A DNA stretch of 64,000 nucleotides from Polaromonas sp. (GTDB taxonomy: Bacteria; Pseudomonadota; Gammaproteobacteria; Burkholderiales; Burkholderiaceae_C): contig NZ_JABBPE010000015.1 of NCBI RefSeq assembly GCF_012927455.1, forward strand, positions 372,001-436,000, written 5' to 3'. The position numbers and the translations under genes were made by a program. Below the pieces are notes generated by a model, which was given only the letters and a program-made list of their open reading frames with translations, did no database searches and was not told the origin of the DNA. The stretch's first letter is position 1. Each line of letters starts with the position of its first letter. Of the stretch, positions 10,085-19,569 are shown piece after piece.

Positions 10085-10969
10085 TCAGATCAGGCCGCAG
10101 TCGCGCAGGGCGTTTTCCACGGCAGTTTCGTTCGATGTTTCCAGCTGTGTCATGGGCAGGCGAAGCGTGCCGCCGCAAAGCGCCATGCGCGCCATCGCCC
10201 ATTTGACGGGAATGGGGTTGGCTTCGACAAACAGGTTTTTGTGCAGCGGCAGCAGCTTGAACTGCAGTTCCATGGCGCGTTTGACGTCTCCGGCCACTGC
10301 GGCCACGCACAACTCATGCATAAGCCGGGGGGCGACATTGGCCGTCACGCTGACGTTGCCCTGGCCGCCGCACAGCATCAGTGCCACGGCAGTCGGGTCG
10401 TCGCCTGAATACACGGCAAAGCCCCGGGGGACTTCCTTGATCAGCCACTGGGCGCGCTCGATGTTGCCGGTGGCTTCCTTGATGCCAACAATGCCGGGCA
10501 CTTGGGCCAGGCGCAGCACGGTGGCATGCTGCATATCGGCCACGCTGCGGCCCGGCACGTTGTACAGCACGGTCGGCAAGTCACCGACCGCCTCGGCAAT
10601 CGCCTTGAAATGGCGGTACTGGCCTTCTTGCGTTGGCTTGTTGTAGTAGGGGACCACCTGCAGCTGGCAGTCGGCGCCCACCTGTTTGGCAAAGCGGGCG
10701 AGCTCGATCGCCTCGGCGGTCGAGTTGGCGCCGCAACCGGCCATGATGGGCACGCGCTTTTTGGCCTGCTCGACTGAGACGCGGATAATTTCGCAATGCT
10801 CTTCGACGTTGACGGTAGGCGACTCACCGGTGGTGCCGACCACACCTATGCAGTCGGTGCCTTCGGCAACGTGCCAGTCTACTAATTTGCGCAGCGTGGG
10901 GTAGTCGACGCTGCCGTCTTCATGCAAGGGCGTTGCCAGTGCAACGATGCTGCCGGTAATGGGTTTCAT
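10085..10969 (-). CDS. dapA: 4-hydroxy-tetrahydrodipicolinate synthase
   Basis: DapA condenses pyruvate with aspartate semialdehyde at the entry to lysine and diaminopimelate synthesis. The 294-residue protein has the standard start [19 protein letters not shown], the threonine pair in GTTGESPT, the tyrosine in [12 protein letters not shown] and the Schiff-base lysine in [13 protein letters not shown]. The ATG at 10969 is preferred over an in-frame start 16 codons upstream because it matches the family N-terminus. bamC follows after 17 bases. Confidence 0.97.
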   Translation of the reverse strand: MKPITGSIVALATPLHEDGSVDYPTLRKLVDWHVAEGTDCIGVVGTTGESPTVNVEEHCEIIRVSVEQAKKRVPIMAGCGANSTAEAIELARFAKQVGADCQLQVVPYYNKPTQEGQYRHFKAIAEAVGDLPTVLYNVPGRSVADMQHATVLRLAQVPGIVGIKEATGNIERAQWLIKEVPRGFAVYSGDDPTAVALMLCGGQGNVSVTANVAPRLMHELCVAAVAGDVKRAMELQFKLLPLHKNLFVEANPIPVKWAMARMALCGGTLRLPMTQLETSNETAVENALRDCGLI

Positions 10970-11060
10970 GTCGTGCTTGTAACGTTGATGGCCGAAGTGA
11001 TGATTGGGTTCAATCATCTGGAGCCCGGCTCAAGAGCCAATCCTCCATTCTACCCAGAGC

Positions 11061-11696
11061 CTAATCCAGGCTGTAGCGCATTGGTGCGCCGGACTCGGGG
11101 TTGAATGGCCGGTCCACATCTGCCGCGCTGGCCGCCTCGCGCACAGCCACGATGCGTTGGATAAAGCGCGGCAGACGTCCAGGCCCAGCCTCTTGAAAAC
11201 CGTCTTCAAAAGCCACCACACGCAGGCCCTTGCAGAGCTCCAGAAGCTCGCCGGTGTGCAGCAAGAAATCTGGCCGGGAGGGTTTGCCCACGGTCTCGTT
11301 GCCTTGCGTAAAAGTTTCGTAAATCAGCACACCGCCGGGCGCCAGGCTGTCCAGCAGCGTCGGCAGCAGCGGGCGCCAGAGGTAGTTTGTAACAACCACA
11401 GCGGCAAACTGCCGGCCGGCGAATGGCCACGGGCCATTTTCAATGTCGGCCACCACGGCTTCGCAGGCATGTGCTGGAACTGCTATCGATTCGATAGCAG
11501 CTTGCGCCCGGTCTACAAGGACTACGAGGTGATTTCGCTCATAAAACCAGCGGGCGTGGCGGCCTTGGCCGCAGGCCACGTCCAGCACCACACCGCGAGC
11601 GGCGACCAGATGCGACCAGCGTTGCACCCAGGCCGACGGTGTCTCGCTACCGTGCGCGCTGCATGACGCATCCTGGTTCAACTTGGTTTCTTTCAA
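11061..11696 (-). CDS. Class I SAM-dependent methyltransferase
   Basis: The 211-residue protein has the SAM-binding motif I VLDVACGQGRHARWF, an acidic motif II and a post-I segment VVTNYLWRPLLPTLLDSLAPGG typical of small TehB/UbiG-like methyltransferases. The substrate cannot be told from sequence. Residues about 55-72 (ERNHLVVLVDRAQAAIESIA) are encoded by a copy of the interspersed palindromic repeat at 11481-11533, read in frame. It lies 13 bases downstream of the SDR gene and may be co-transcribed with it. Confidence 0.85.
   Translation of the reverse strand: MKETKLNQDASCSAHGSETPSAWVQRWSHLVAARGVVLDVACGQGRHARWFYERNHLVVLVDRAQAAIESIAVPAHACEAVVADIENGPWPFAGRQFAAVVVTNYLWRPLLPTLLDSLAPGGVLIYETFTQGNETVGKPSRPDFLLHTGELLELCKGLRVVAFEDGFQEAGPGRLPRFIQRIVAVREAASAADVDRPFNPESGAPMRYSLD
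11481..11533 (+). repeat. Interspersed palindromic repeat, copy 2 (inside the methyltransferase gene)
   Basis: The segment reads gctatcgattcgatagcagc, then the diagnostic core ttgcgcccg. The first inverted pair of the family is present and the second half is decayed. It is translated on the opposite strand as part of the methyltransferase. Confidence 0.72.
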
Positions 11697-11709
11697 AATG
11701 GCTTTTCCT

Positions 11710-12522
11710 TCAACGTGGTTTCACTTCGTTTTTCAAGGCGGCCAGCGCCATAGCCTCGACCCGGGCCGGTGCCAGCAGCTTGAGCCAGCGGCCCAGCTTG
11801 CCCTTGGCCGTCATGACGACTTCCCGGTCACGCCGTGCCAGGCCTTGCAAAATCAGCCGGGCGCAGCTTGACACGCTCATGGCGTCGTCTTCTTTCAGGC
11901 CGCTGGCGCCAGCGGCAACGCCTGCCGCGTTGAAGCCGCGGTAACGCGTGCGGGTGGCGACCACGCCGGGGAAGGCCGTCGTCACGCTGACGCCTGCACC
12001 CTTGAGTTCGGCGCGCAAGGCCTCGAAGAAGCCGGTCATGGCAAATTTGCTGGCGCTGTAGGCGGTGCGACCAGGCACCCCAATCAGCCCGGCAAGGCTG
12101 GACACGGCCACGATGCTGCCGCGGCTTTGCTTCAAAAACGGCAAGGCAGCATGCGTGCACCAGACGCTGCCCCACAAATTGATGCGCATCAGCTGCTCGT
12201 ACCAGCCCAAGTCATCGGCCTTGACGTCCGCGAAGAGCGCTTGCGCAGACATGCCCGCGTTGTTGATCAGGGCGTCGATGCGGCCAAAGCTGTCGATGGC
12301 AGCTGCCATCAGCCGGCGGCATTGCGCCTGCTCCGCTACATCGGTTTTGAGCACCAGCGTCTGCGCGCCGAGCGCCGCGCATTGTTCGGCCACTTCCCTG
12401 AGCCGGGCCTCGTTGCGCGCCGCCAGCACCAGGGCTATACCAGCGCCATGGGTTTGCGCCAGTTGCCGCGCCATCTCGGCGCCTATGCCGTCGGAAGCAC
12501 CGGTAATCACTATTATTTTCAT
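11710..12522 (-). CDS. Short-chain dehydrogenase/reductase
   Basis: The 270-residue protein is a classical SDR with the cofactor motif TGASDGIGAEMA, the NNAGMS structural motif, catalytic Ser in VSSLAG and the YSASK active site. It probably oxidises or reduces a hydroxyl group with NAD(P); the substrate is unknown. Its start codon and first codons (MKIIVI) lie inside a copy of the interspersed repeat, whose outer half extends into the intergenic region. The next gene downstream is the methyltransferase. Confidence 0.9.
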   Translation of the reverse strand: MKIIVITGASDGIGAEMARQLAQTHGAGIALVLAARNEARLREVAEQCAALGAQTLVLKTDVAEQAQCRRLMAAAIDSFGRIDALINNAGMSAQALFADVKADDLGWYEQLMRINLWGSVWCTHAALPFLKQSRGSIVAVSSLAGLIGVPGRTAYSASKFAMTGFFEALRAELKGAGVSVTTAFPGVVATRTRYRGFNAAGVAAGASGLKEDDAMSVSSCARLILQGLARRDREVVMTAKGKLGRWLKLLAPARVEAMALAALKNEVKPR

Positions 12523-12564
12523 AGCTGCTTGCGCCCGTGTTTATTGGGCTAGAGGCCTAAATTA
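12509..12564 (+). repeat. Interspersed palindromic repeat, copy 3 (spans the SDR start codon)
   Basis: This is one of the best-preserved copies: actattattttcatagctg, then cttgcgcccgtgtttattgg and gctagaggcctaa. Its left 14 bases encode the first residues of the SDR on the minus strand, and the rest is the SDR leader. Confidence 0.85.
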
Positions 12565-12588
12565 CCCTATAAATGGGTTGGCCGGAAC

Positions 12589-12705
12589 CTAGAAGCAGGC
12601 CCAGACCTGATTGGCGAGTGTGAGCATGAAATCGGGCCGCGTGTAGAGGGCAAACACCGCCAAAGACGCGATGATCGCCAGCGTCCACACGGCCACTTTT
12701 TTCAT
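12589..12705 (-). CDS. 38-residue membrane small protein
   Basis: A short open frame encodes MKKVAVWTLAIIASLAVFAL followed by YTRPDFMLTLANQVWACF: one membrane helix with an N-terminal positive charge and a cysteine near the C-terminus. The ATG lies 4 bases after the stop of the MFS gene (TGAAGTGATG), which suggests translational coupling. I believe small proteins with a similar LANQ-WACF tail occur elsewhere in Burkholderiales, but I cannot confirm this without a search. No function is known. Confidence 0.6.
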   Translation of the reverse strand: MKKVAVWTLAIIASLAVFALYTRPDFMLTLANQVWACF

Positions 12706-12709
12706 CACT

Positions 12710-13963
12710 TCAGGCTCCCTGCGGCAGTTTGACGCGATGTTGCCGCGCAATCGGTGCCTCGCGCACCGGCAGATTCACCAGCGCCGCAAACACGCCAAGC
12801 CCGATCGCGATATACCAGACGATGTCGTAGCTGCCGCTGCGGTCATACAAATAGCCACCGAGCCAGACGCCCATGAAAGAGCCAATCTGGTGGCTGAAGA
12901 AAATAAAGCCGCTCAGCATAGATAGATGCTGGATGCCGAAAATTTGCGCCACCGCAGCGTTGGTGACGGGCACGGTCGACAGCCACAGCAGACCCATCAG
13001 GCTGGAAAAGATGTAAACACTGGCCGGACTCAGCGGAGCGGCCAGAAACACCGCAATGACGACCGAGCGTGCAATGTAAATGGTTGCCAGGATTTTCTTT
13101 TTGGCGATCCGTTGGCCCAGCGCGCCGGCGGCGTAGGTGCCAAACACATTGAACAGGCCGATCAGCGCCAGCGCGTAGCTTGCCACTTGCGGCGACAGGC
13201 CCTTGTCCCTCAAGTAGCTGGGCATGTGCACACCAATAAATACCACCTGAAAGCCGCAGACAAAGTAGCCCGCCATCAGCAGCTGAAAACTCGGGTATTT
13301 GAAGGCTTCGCGCAGCGCCTGGCCAATGGTCTGTTCACGCCGGGCGGCGTGCCCGCCCGCAAAGCCGCCTTCGCGCAGGCCCAGCGCCAGCGGCATGATC
13401 AGCAGCACCGCCGCGCTCAGCACCAACAGGGCGCTTTGCCAGCCCAGGCTGCTGATCAGCAAGCCCTCGGTCGGCACCATCAGGAATTGGCCAAACGAGC
13501 CCGCTGCCGCCGCCACGCCCATGGCCCAGGAGCGCCTTTCGGCCGGCACATGGCGGCCTATCACGCCGTAAATCACGGCATAGGTGGTGCCCGCCTGGGC
13601 TGCGCCAATCAACACCCCGGCGGTCAGCGTGAACAGCAAGCCGGTGGGCGACAAGGCCATGCCGGCCAGGCCCAGTGCGTACAGCAATGCGCCGACCACT
13701 ACCACGCGGAAAGCGCCAAAGCGGTCGGCCGCCATTCCGGCAAAAATGCCGAAAACGCCCCAGGCCAGATTCTGGATGGCGATGGCGAAGGCAAAGGTCT
13801 CGCGGGTCCAGCCCTGCGCCTGCGTGATCGGTTGCAGCCAAAGCCCGAAGCCGTGGCGTATGCCCATGGACAGCGTGACAATCGCCGCGCCGCAGGCCAG
13901 CACCTGAAACAGGGACAGGGTTTTGGCTTGAGAGTGTGTCGGTAACGAGCTGATGGAGGACAT
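12710..13963 (-). CDS. Major facilitator superfamily transporter
   Basis: The 417-residue inner-membrane protein has about 12 predicted helices. It resembles the oxalate/monocarboxylate-type MFS group: IRHGFGLWLQPITQAQGWTR near the start, then GMAADRFGAFRVV as the loop 2-3 motif and a mid-protein cytoplasmic loop with charged residues (RREQTIGQALREAFK). The substrate is not predictable beyond a small organic anion. It is followed, four bases on, by the 38-residue small protein, and is divergent from parE across a 158-base gap that holds the LexA-type box. Confidence 0.85.
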   Translation of the reverse strand: MSSISSLPTHSQAKTLSLFQVLACGAAIVTLSMGIRHGFGLWLQPITQAQGWTRETFAFAIAIQNLAWGVFGIFAGMAADRFGAFRVVVVGALLYALGLAGMALSPTGLLFTLTAGVLIGAAQAGTTYAVIYGVIGRHVPAERRSWAMGVAAAAGSFGQFLMVPTEGLLISSLGWQSALLVLSAAVLLIMPLALGLREGGFAGGHAARREQTIGQALREAFKYPSFQLLMAGYFVCGFQVVFIGVHMPSYLRDKGLSPQVASYALALIGLFNVFGTYAAGALGQRIAKKKILATIYIARSVVIAVFLAAPLSPASVYIFSSLMGLLWLSTVPVTNAAVAQIFGIQHLSMLSGFIFFSHQIGSFMGVWLGGYLYDRSGSYDIVWYIAIGLGVFAALVNLPVREAPIARQHRVKLPQGA

Positions 13964-14058
13964 CCGCAGACTGTAACGAAAACGGGAGAAAGCCGCTTTC
14001 GCCCGCGTAAATTCAGAGTTGCTGAGGATGACGGGGCAGTCGGTCTGGTGCGGCGAAC

Positions 14059-14074
14059 CTGTATATTCGTACAG
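14059..14074. promoter_or_regulatory. LexA-type box CTGT-N8-ACAG upstream of parE
   Basis: CTGTATATTCGTACAG matches the CTGT-N8-ACAG operator of gamma- and betaproteobacterial LexA in both half-sites. It lies just upstream of, and possibly overlaps, the -35 region of a candidate parE promoter whose -10 is TACAAT at 14094-14099, and it is 47 bases before the parE ATG. It could also affect the divergent MFS gene. Confidence 0.6.
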
Positions 14075-14093
14075 TTACTTTAGAGGATCGGTC

Positions 14094-14099
14094 TACAAT
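14094..14099 (+). promoter_or_regulatory. Candidate -10 element for parE
   Basis: TACAAT lies 22 bases before the parE start codon. The matching -35 region would fall at about 14071-14077, next to or within the LexA-type box. Confidence 0.45.
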
Positions 14100-14121
14100 C
14101 CGGGCAAACCCCCGAACTGCC

Positions 14122-16092
14122 ATGGCCGACAAACTACTTCCTGAATATTCCGAAAGCTCGATCCGCGTCCTGAAGGGCCTGGAGCCCGTCAAGCAGCGTC
14201 CGGGCATGTACACGCGCACCGACAACCCGCTGCACCTATTCCAGGAGGTGATCGACAACTCGGCCGACGAAGCACTGGCCGGGCACGGCAAAAAGCTCCG
14301 CGTCACGCTGCACAGCGATGGCTCGGTGAGCGTGGAAGACGACGGCCGGGGCATCCCGTTTGGCATGCACCCGGAAGAAAAAGCGCCGGTGATCGAACTG
14401 GTGTTCACGCGCCTGCACGCCGGCGGCAAGTTCGACAAAGGCAAGGGCGGCGCTTACAGTTTCTCGGGCGGCCTGCACGGCGTTGGCGTCAGCGTGACCA
14501 ACGCGCTGTCCAAGCGACTGGAAGTCACCTCCTACCGGGAAGGCATGGTTGCCCGGCTGGCATTTTCCGGGGGCGATGTGATTGAGCCGCTGACATTGCG
14601 CAAAGCCGGCGAGGGCGATCGAAAGTCCGGCACCACGGTGCGCGCCTGGCCTGACGCCAAATACTTCGAGTCCTCGGCATTACCGATGGCCGAGTTTGCG
14701 CATTTGCTGCGCAGCAAGGCGGTGCTGATGCCCGGCGTGACCGTCACGCTGAGCATCGAGAAAACCAAAGAAGTGCAGACTTGGGCCTACAAAGGCGGTC
14801 TGCGCGACTACCTGATGCAGACGCTGAACGGCGACCCGGTGATTCCGCTGTTTGAAGGCGAAGGCTTCGCCGATGCGGCGCACGAGAGTTTTGCCGAGGG
14901 CGAGGGCGCGCAATGGTGCCTGGCTTTTACAGAAGACGGCCAGCCGGTGCGCGAAAGTTATGTCAACCTGATTCCGACCAGCGCTGGCGGCACGCACGAA
15001 AGCGGCCTGCGCGACGGCATTTTCAACGCCGTCAAGAGCTTTATCGAGCTGCACTCGCTGCTGCCCAAGGGCGTCAAGCTGCTGCCCGAAGATGTCTTTG
15101 CCCGCGCCAGCTATGTGCTGTCGGCCAAGGTACTGGACCCGCAGTTTCAGGGCCAGATCAAGGAGCGCCTTAATTCGCGCGACGCGGTCCGCCTCGTGTC
15201 CAGTTTTGTGCGCCCGGCGCTGGAGTTGTGGCTGAACCAGCATGTGGAGTACGGCAAAAAGCTGGCCGAACTTGCCATCAAGGCGGCGCAAACGCGGCAA
15301 AAGGCCGGCCAGAAAGTCGAGAAACGCAAAGGCTCAGGCGTTGCCGTGCTGCCTGGCAAGCTTACCGACTGCGAAAGCAAGGACCTGGCGCACAACGAGG
15401 TGTTTCTGGTCGAGGGCGATTCGGCCGGCGGCAGCGCCAAGATGGGCCGCAACAAAGAGAGCCAGGCGATCTTGCCGCTGCGCGGCAAGGTGCTCAACAC
15501 CTGGGAGGTCGAGCGCGACCGGCTGTTTGCCAACACCGAGATTCACGATATCGCCGTCGCCATCGGGGTCGATCCGCACGGCCCGAACGACACGCCGGAT
15601 TTAAGCGGGCTGCGCTACGGCAAGGTCTGCATCCTGAGCGATGCCGATGTGGACGGCTCGCACATCCAGGTGCTGCTGCTGACGCTGTTTTTTCGCCATT
15701 TCCCCAAACTGATTGAATCCGGCAATGTCTATGTGGCCCGGCCTCCGCTGTTTCGCGTTGACGCACCGGCGCGCGGCAAAAAGCCGGCCTCCAAGGTCTA
15801 TGCGCTGGATGAAGGCGAGTTGACCGCCATATTGGATAAATTGCGCAAGGACGGGGTCCGCGAAAACGCCTGGAGCATCAGCCGTTTCAAGGGTCTGGGC
15901 GAAATGAGTGCGGAACAATTGTGGGATACGACACTCAATCCAGATACCCGGCGCTTGCTGCCGGTGCAACTGGGCAACCAGGATTTTCAGCAAACCGAGA
16001 GCCTGATCACCAAACTGATGGGCAAGGGCGAAGCTGCGGCGCGCCGCGAACTGATGGAACTGCATGGCGACGCCGTGGAAATAGACATTTGA
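14122..16092 (+). CDS. parE: DNA topoisomerase IV subunit B
   Basis: ParE is the ATPase subunit of topoisomerase IV, which decatenates daughter chromosomes. The 656-residue protein has the GHKL ATPase motifs (EVIDNSADEA, VEDDGRGIPFGMH, SGGLHGVGVSVTNALS) and the Toprim motifs (LVEGDSAGGSAKMGRNKESQAILPLRGKVLN, with ILSDADVDGSHI). Length and motif order fit ParE rather than the longer GyrB. The next gene, a lytic transglycosylase, overlaps its stop codon, and parC follows, so both subunits lie within one short region. Confidence 0.96.
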   Translation: MADKLLPEYSESSIRVLKGLEPVKQRPGMYTRTDNPLHLFQEVIDNSADEALAGHGKKLRVTLHSDGSVSVEDDGRGIPFGMHPEEKAPVIELVFTRLHAGGKFDKGKGGAYSFSGGLHGVGVSVTNALSKRLEVTSYREGMVARLAFSGGDVIEPLTLRKAGEGDRKSGTTVRAWPDAKYFESSALPMAEFAHLLRSKAVLMPGVTVTLSIEKTKEVQTWAYKGGLRDYLMQTLNGDPVIPLFEGEGFADAAHESFAEGEGAQWCLAFTEDGQPVRESYVNLIPTSAGGTHESGLRDGIFNAVKSFIELHSLLPKGVKLLPEDVFARASYVLSAKVLDPQFQGQIKERLNSRDAVRLVSSFVRPALELWLNQHVEYGKKLAELAIKAAQTRQKAGQKVEKRKGSGVAVLPGKLTDCESKDLAHNEVFLVEGDSAGGSAKMGRNKESQAILPLRGKVLNTWEVERDRLFANTEIHDIAVAIGVDPHGPNDTPDLSGLRYGKVCILSDADVDGSHIQVLLLTLFFRHFPKLIESGNVYVARPPLFRVDAPARGKKPASKVYALDEGELTAILDKLRKDGVRENAWSISRFKGLGEMSAEQLWDTTLNPDTRRLLPVQLGNQDFQQTESLITKLMGKGEAAARRELMELHGDAVEIDI

Positions 16093-17039
16093 TGAACCCT
16101 TGCGCCAAGCCGCCTAAGCCACCTCGGCAGCACCCGACTCAGCCCGCCTTGGCGGCTGCGCTGGCGCCGCGCTGGGTTGCCCGCTGGCGCGCGGTGGGTG
16201 TGCACTGGCTGCTGATAGCGCTGGCTTTTTTGTACATCACGCCGGCCCGCGCCGATGTATGGGGGTATGTCGATGCGAAGGGCATCGCGCACTTTTCGGC
16301 GGCTCAGTTGGATGAGCGCTATGAGCTTTTTTCCCGGGGCGGCGACGGTTTTACTGCCGGCAGCGCCGGTAATAGCGGAAAAGCGTCAAGTAGCGGCCCT
16401 GCGCTTGCCACCGGCGCCGCTGCGGCGCCTGCCAGGTTGCTGGCCTATTTTGAAGTGTCGCCCAACTTCAAGGCGGTCAAGCACCTGCTGCGCGAAGCCT
16501 CGGCTAGGCACGGGATGGACTACGAACTGTTGCAGGCCGTGATTGCTACTGAGTCCGGCTTTGACCCGCGCGCGGTGTCACCCAAGGGTGCCGTCGGCCT
16601 GATGCAGCTGATTCCGCCGACGGCAGAGCGTTATGGCGTGCGCGCCGACAAGAATTCCGCCATCCAGAAAAAGCTCACAGACCCCGCGACCAACATCCGG
16701 GCCGGGGCCAACTACTTGAGCGACCTGATCCGCATGTTCCCCGGCCAGCTGGAACTGGCGGTTGCCGCCTACAACGCCGGTGAGGGCGCGGTGCAGCGCG
16801 CCGGCAACAAGATTCCAAATTACCCGGAAACGCGCAATTACGTCAAGACCGTGATGCAGCTGTACAGCCACCTCAAGCCGCCCGGCATGCGGGCCGCCGC
16901 CTCGGCGATGGCCGCCCCCTCAGGCCGGGTGCGCATGGAGATGATGGGCGGGATGGGCGGCGTTACTGGCCGCAGCGCAATCCCGCCGTCCACGGTCATT
17001 TCTTCCGCCCTGCCAGAGGGCAAGACCGATCTGGATTGA
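16092..17039 (+). CDS. Lytic transglycosylase with DUF4124 domain
   Basis: The 315-residue protein has an N-terminal basic stretch, a hydrophobic signal (WLLIALAFLYITPARA), a short DUF4124-like segment (DVWGYVDAKGIAHFS) and a C-terminal SLT goose-lysozyme-like domain. The catalytic Glu is about residue 154 in ATESGFDPRAVSPKGAVGLM, followed by AYNAGEGAV. It should cleave peptidoglycan in the periplasm. The ATG overlaps the parE stop codon; the open frame further upstream lies within parE and is not used. The position between parE and parC is conserved in related bacteria as far as I recall. Confidence 0.9.
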   Translation: MNPCAKPPKPPRQHPTQPALAAALAPRWVARWRAVGVHWLLIALAFLYITPARADVWGYVDAKGIAHFSAAQLDERYELFSRGGDGFTAGSAGNSGKASSSGPALATGAAAAPARLLAYFEVSPNFKAVKHLLREASARHGMDYELLQAVIATESGFDPRAVSPKGAVGLMQLIPPTAERYGVRADKNSAIQKKLTDPATNIRAGANYLSDLIRMFPGQLELAVAAYNAGEGAVQRAGNKIPNYPETRNYVKTVMQLYSHLKPPGMRAAASAMAAPSGRVRMEMMGGMGGVTGRSAIPPSTVISSALPEGKTDLD

Positions 17040-17093
17040 GGGCTGTTCAACTGGCCCTCGGTGCGCCGCGCTGCAGCAGATCAAGCCGCCCGA

Positions 17094-17105
17094 CGGATCG
17101 ATCCG
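17094..17105. promoter_or_regulatory. Palindrome CGGATCGATCCG in the gap before parC
   Basis: This perfect 12-bp palindrome sits in the 173-base gap between the transglycosylase and parC. The remainder of the gap is pyrimidine-rich and shows no gene. Whether this is an operator is unknown. Confidence 0.3.
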
Positions 17106-17212
17106 ACCCAACCCCCTGTTTCCAGACCCTACCGACTTTCTTCCCCACCTTCTTCCCGCCGCTACTTGCGCGCGCGGGCAAGGCCTAACCTGTCCTAGCG
17201 AGCAATTTCAAG

Positions 17213-19567
17213 ATGGATCTTTTCACACCGGCCGATGTGGCCCCCAACGCCGAACCTGCCGACGAGGATTGCCTCGCCGCCTACGCGCAGCGCGCTTACC
17301 TGGAATACGCGCTGAGCGTCGTCAAGGGCCGGGCGCTGCCCGATGTCTGCGACGGCCAAAAGCCGGTGCAGCGGCGCATTTTGTACAGCATGGCGCGCAT
17401 GGGCCTGGGCTTTGGCGGCGCCAATGGCGCCACCGGCGCGCGGCCTGTCAAGAGCGCCCGCGTGGTCGGCGATGTGCTGGGCCGTTTTCACCCGCACGGT
17501 GACCAGGCGGCCTACGACGCGCTGGTGCGCATGGCACAAGATTTTTCGCAGCGCTACCCGCTGATTGACGGGCAGGGCAATTTCGGCAGCCGTGACGGCG
17601 ACGGTGCCGCCGCCATGCGCTACACCGAGGCGCGCTTAAGCCGCATCACCAGCCTGCTGATGGAAGAAATCGACGAAGGCACGGTCGATTTCGTGCCTAA
17701 CTACGACGGCTCGACCGAAGAGCCGCGCCAGTTGCCGGCGCGCCTGCCGTTCACGCTGCTCAACGGCGCCAGCGGCATTGCCGTCGGCCTGGCCACCGAG
17801 ATCCCCAGCCACAACCTGCGCGAAGTGGCCAACGCCTGCGTCGCGCTGATCAAGACGCCCAAGCTCGGCGACGAGGAGTTGTATACGCTGATCGCCGGGC
17901 CAGACTACCCGGGCGGCGGGCAAATCATCTCAAACGCCGCAGAAATTGCGGCGGCCTACAGCACCGGCCGCGGTTCGCTCAAGGTGCGCGCGCGCTGGAA
18001 GATCGAAGACCTGGCGCGCGGCCAGTGGCAGCTGGTGGTGCAGGAACTGCCGCCCGGCGTCAGCACCCAGCGCGTGCTCGAAGAGATTGAAGAGATCACC
18101 AATCCCAAAATCAAGGCCGGAAAAAAGGCGCTCAGCCTGGACCAGGTGCAGCTCAAGCAGACCGTGCTGTCGGTGCTTGACGTGGTGCGCGATGAGTCCA
18201 GCAAAGACGCCGCCGTGCGCTTGGTGTTTGAGCCCAAGACCAGCAAGATCGGCCAGCAGGAACTCATCAACACCTTGCTGGCCCACACCAGCCTGGAGAG
18301 TTCGTCGCCCATCAACCTGACCATGGTGGGGCTGGACGGCAAGCCGACGCAAAAATCCTTGCGGCAGATGCTGACGGAGTGGCTCGCGTTTCGCCAGACC
18401 ACGATTGAAAAGCGTTCGCAGCATCGGCTCGACAAGGTGCTGGACCGCATTCACATCCTGGAGGGGCGGCACCTGGTGCTGCTCAATATCGATGAAGTGA
18501 TTGCCATCATCCGCCAGGCCGACGAGCCCAAGGCCGCGTTGATAGAGCGCTTCAAGCTCAGCGACCGGCAGGCCGAGGACATCCTGGAAATCCGCCTGCG
18601 CCAACTGGCGCGGCTCGAAGCCATCAAGATTGAGCAGGAGCTGAAAACCCTGCGCGAAGAGCAGGGCAGGCTGGAAGAAATCCTGGGCAGCCCGACGGCG
18701 CTGCGCCGCCTGATGATCAAGGAAATAGAAGCCGATGCCAAGCAGTTTGCCGACCCGCGCCGCACGCTGATTCAGGCCGATAAAAAAGTCGTTCTCGAAG
18801 TCAAGGTGCTTGACGAGCCCGTCACCGTCGTGGTCAGCGCCAAGGGCTGGGTGCGTGCGCGCGGCGGCCACGGCCACGACCCGGCCAGCTTTGCCTTCAA
18901 GGGCGGCGACGCGCTCTACAGCACCTTTGAATGCCGCACCGTTGACACCTTGCTGGCGTTTGGCAGCAACGGCCGCCTATACTCCGCCCCGGTCGCCCTA
19001 TTGCCCGGCGCGCGCGGCGACGGCCAGCCCGTCACCACGCTGATCGAGCTGGAATCGGGCACGCAGTTGCTGCATTACTTTGCCGGGCCTGCCAGCGCCA
19101 CGCTGTTGTTGTCCAGTTCGGGTGGCTACGGCTTTTTGGCCACGGTCGAAGGCATGATTTCGCGCAATAAGGGCGGCAAGGCCTTCCTCGACCTGGGCGA
19201 GGGCGAAACGCTCTGCCGCCCCTCGCATGTCAGGGGCAGTTCCGGTGCGCAGCCCTTGCTGCCGGCCACCCATGTGGCCTGCGCCTCTACCGGCGGGCGC
19301 ATCCTCACATTCGAGATCAGCGAACTCAAGCAGATGGACAAGGGTGGGCGCGGCCTGGTGTTGATTGATCTGGACGCCAAGGACACGCTGGCTGGCGCTG
19401 CCGCCTACACCCGCAGCGTGAAGATTGAAGGCATAGGCCGCGGCGCCAAGGCGCGCGAGGAAACGCTGGAAATCCGTAGTTTGAACAATGCACGCGCTGC
19501 CAGGGCGCGCAAGGGCAAGGCGGCTGATCTGGGCTTCAAACCGATCGGGATTACCCGGGTTGAATGA
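17213..19567 (+). CDS. parC: DNA topoisomerase IV subunit A
   Basis: ParC is the DNA-breaking subunit of topoisomerase IV. The 784-residue protein has the winged-helix breakage domain ([14 protein letters not shown], then [18 protein letters not shown]) with the catalytic Tyr in [11 protein letters not shown], a long coiled-coil tower and a C-terminal beta-pinwheel. The QRDR-equivalent position reads GDQAAY, where E. coli ParC has GDSACY, so the serine commonly mutated in quinolone resistance is a glutamine here. Whether this affects drug response is not shown by sequence. Confidence 0.96.
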   Translation: MDLFTPADVAPNAEPADEDCLAAYAQRAYLEYALSVVKGRALPDVCDGQKPVQRRILYSMARMGLGFGGANGATGARPVKSARVVGDVLGRFHPHGDQAAYDALVRMAQDFSQRYPLIDGQGNFGSRDGDGAAAMRYTEARLSRITSLLMEEIDEGTVDFVPNYDGSTEEPRQLPARLPFTLLNGASGIAVGLATEIPSHNLREVANACVALIKTPKLGDEELYTLIAGPDYPGGGQIISNAAEIAAAYSTGRGSLKVRARWKIEDLARGQWQLVVQELPPGVSTQRVLEEIEEITNPKIKAGKKALSLDQVQLKQTVLSVLDVVRDESSKDAAVRLVFEPKTSKIGQQELINTLLAHTSLESSSPINLTMVGLDGKPTQKSLRQMLTEWLAFRQTTIEKRSQHRLDKVLDRIHILEGRHLVLLNIDEVIAIIRQADEPKAALIERFKLSDRQAEDILEIRLRQLARLEAIKIEQELKTLREEQGRLEEILGSPTALRRLMIKEIEADAKQFADPRRTLIQADKKVVLEVKVLDEPVTVVVSAKGWVRARGGHGHDPASFAFKGGDALYSTFECRTVDTLLAFGSNGRLYSAPVALLPGARGDGQPVTTLIELESGTQLLHYFAGPASATLLLSSSGGYGFLATVEGMISRNKGGKAFLDLGEGETLCRPSHVRGSSGAQPLLPATHVACASTGGRILTFEISELKQMDKGGRGLVLIDLDAKDTLAGAAAYTRSVKIEGIGRGAKAREETLEIRSLNNARAARARKGKAADLGFKPIGITRVE

Positions 19568-19569
19568 TG

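Noticed and set aside
12926..13945. 339-codon open frame antisense to the MFS gene
   Set aside because: Its Gln/His/Arg/Ala-rich composition is an antisense artefact; the minus-strand MFS protein is clear.
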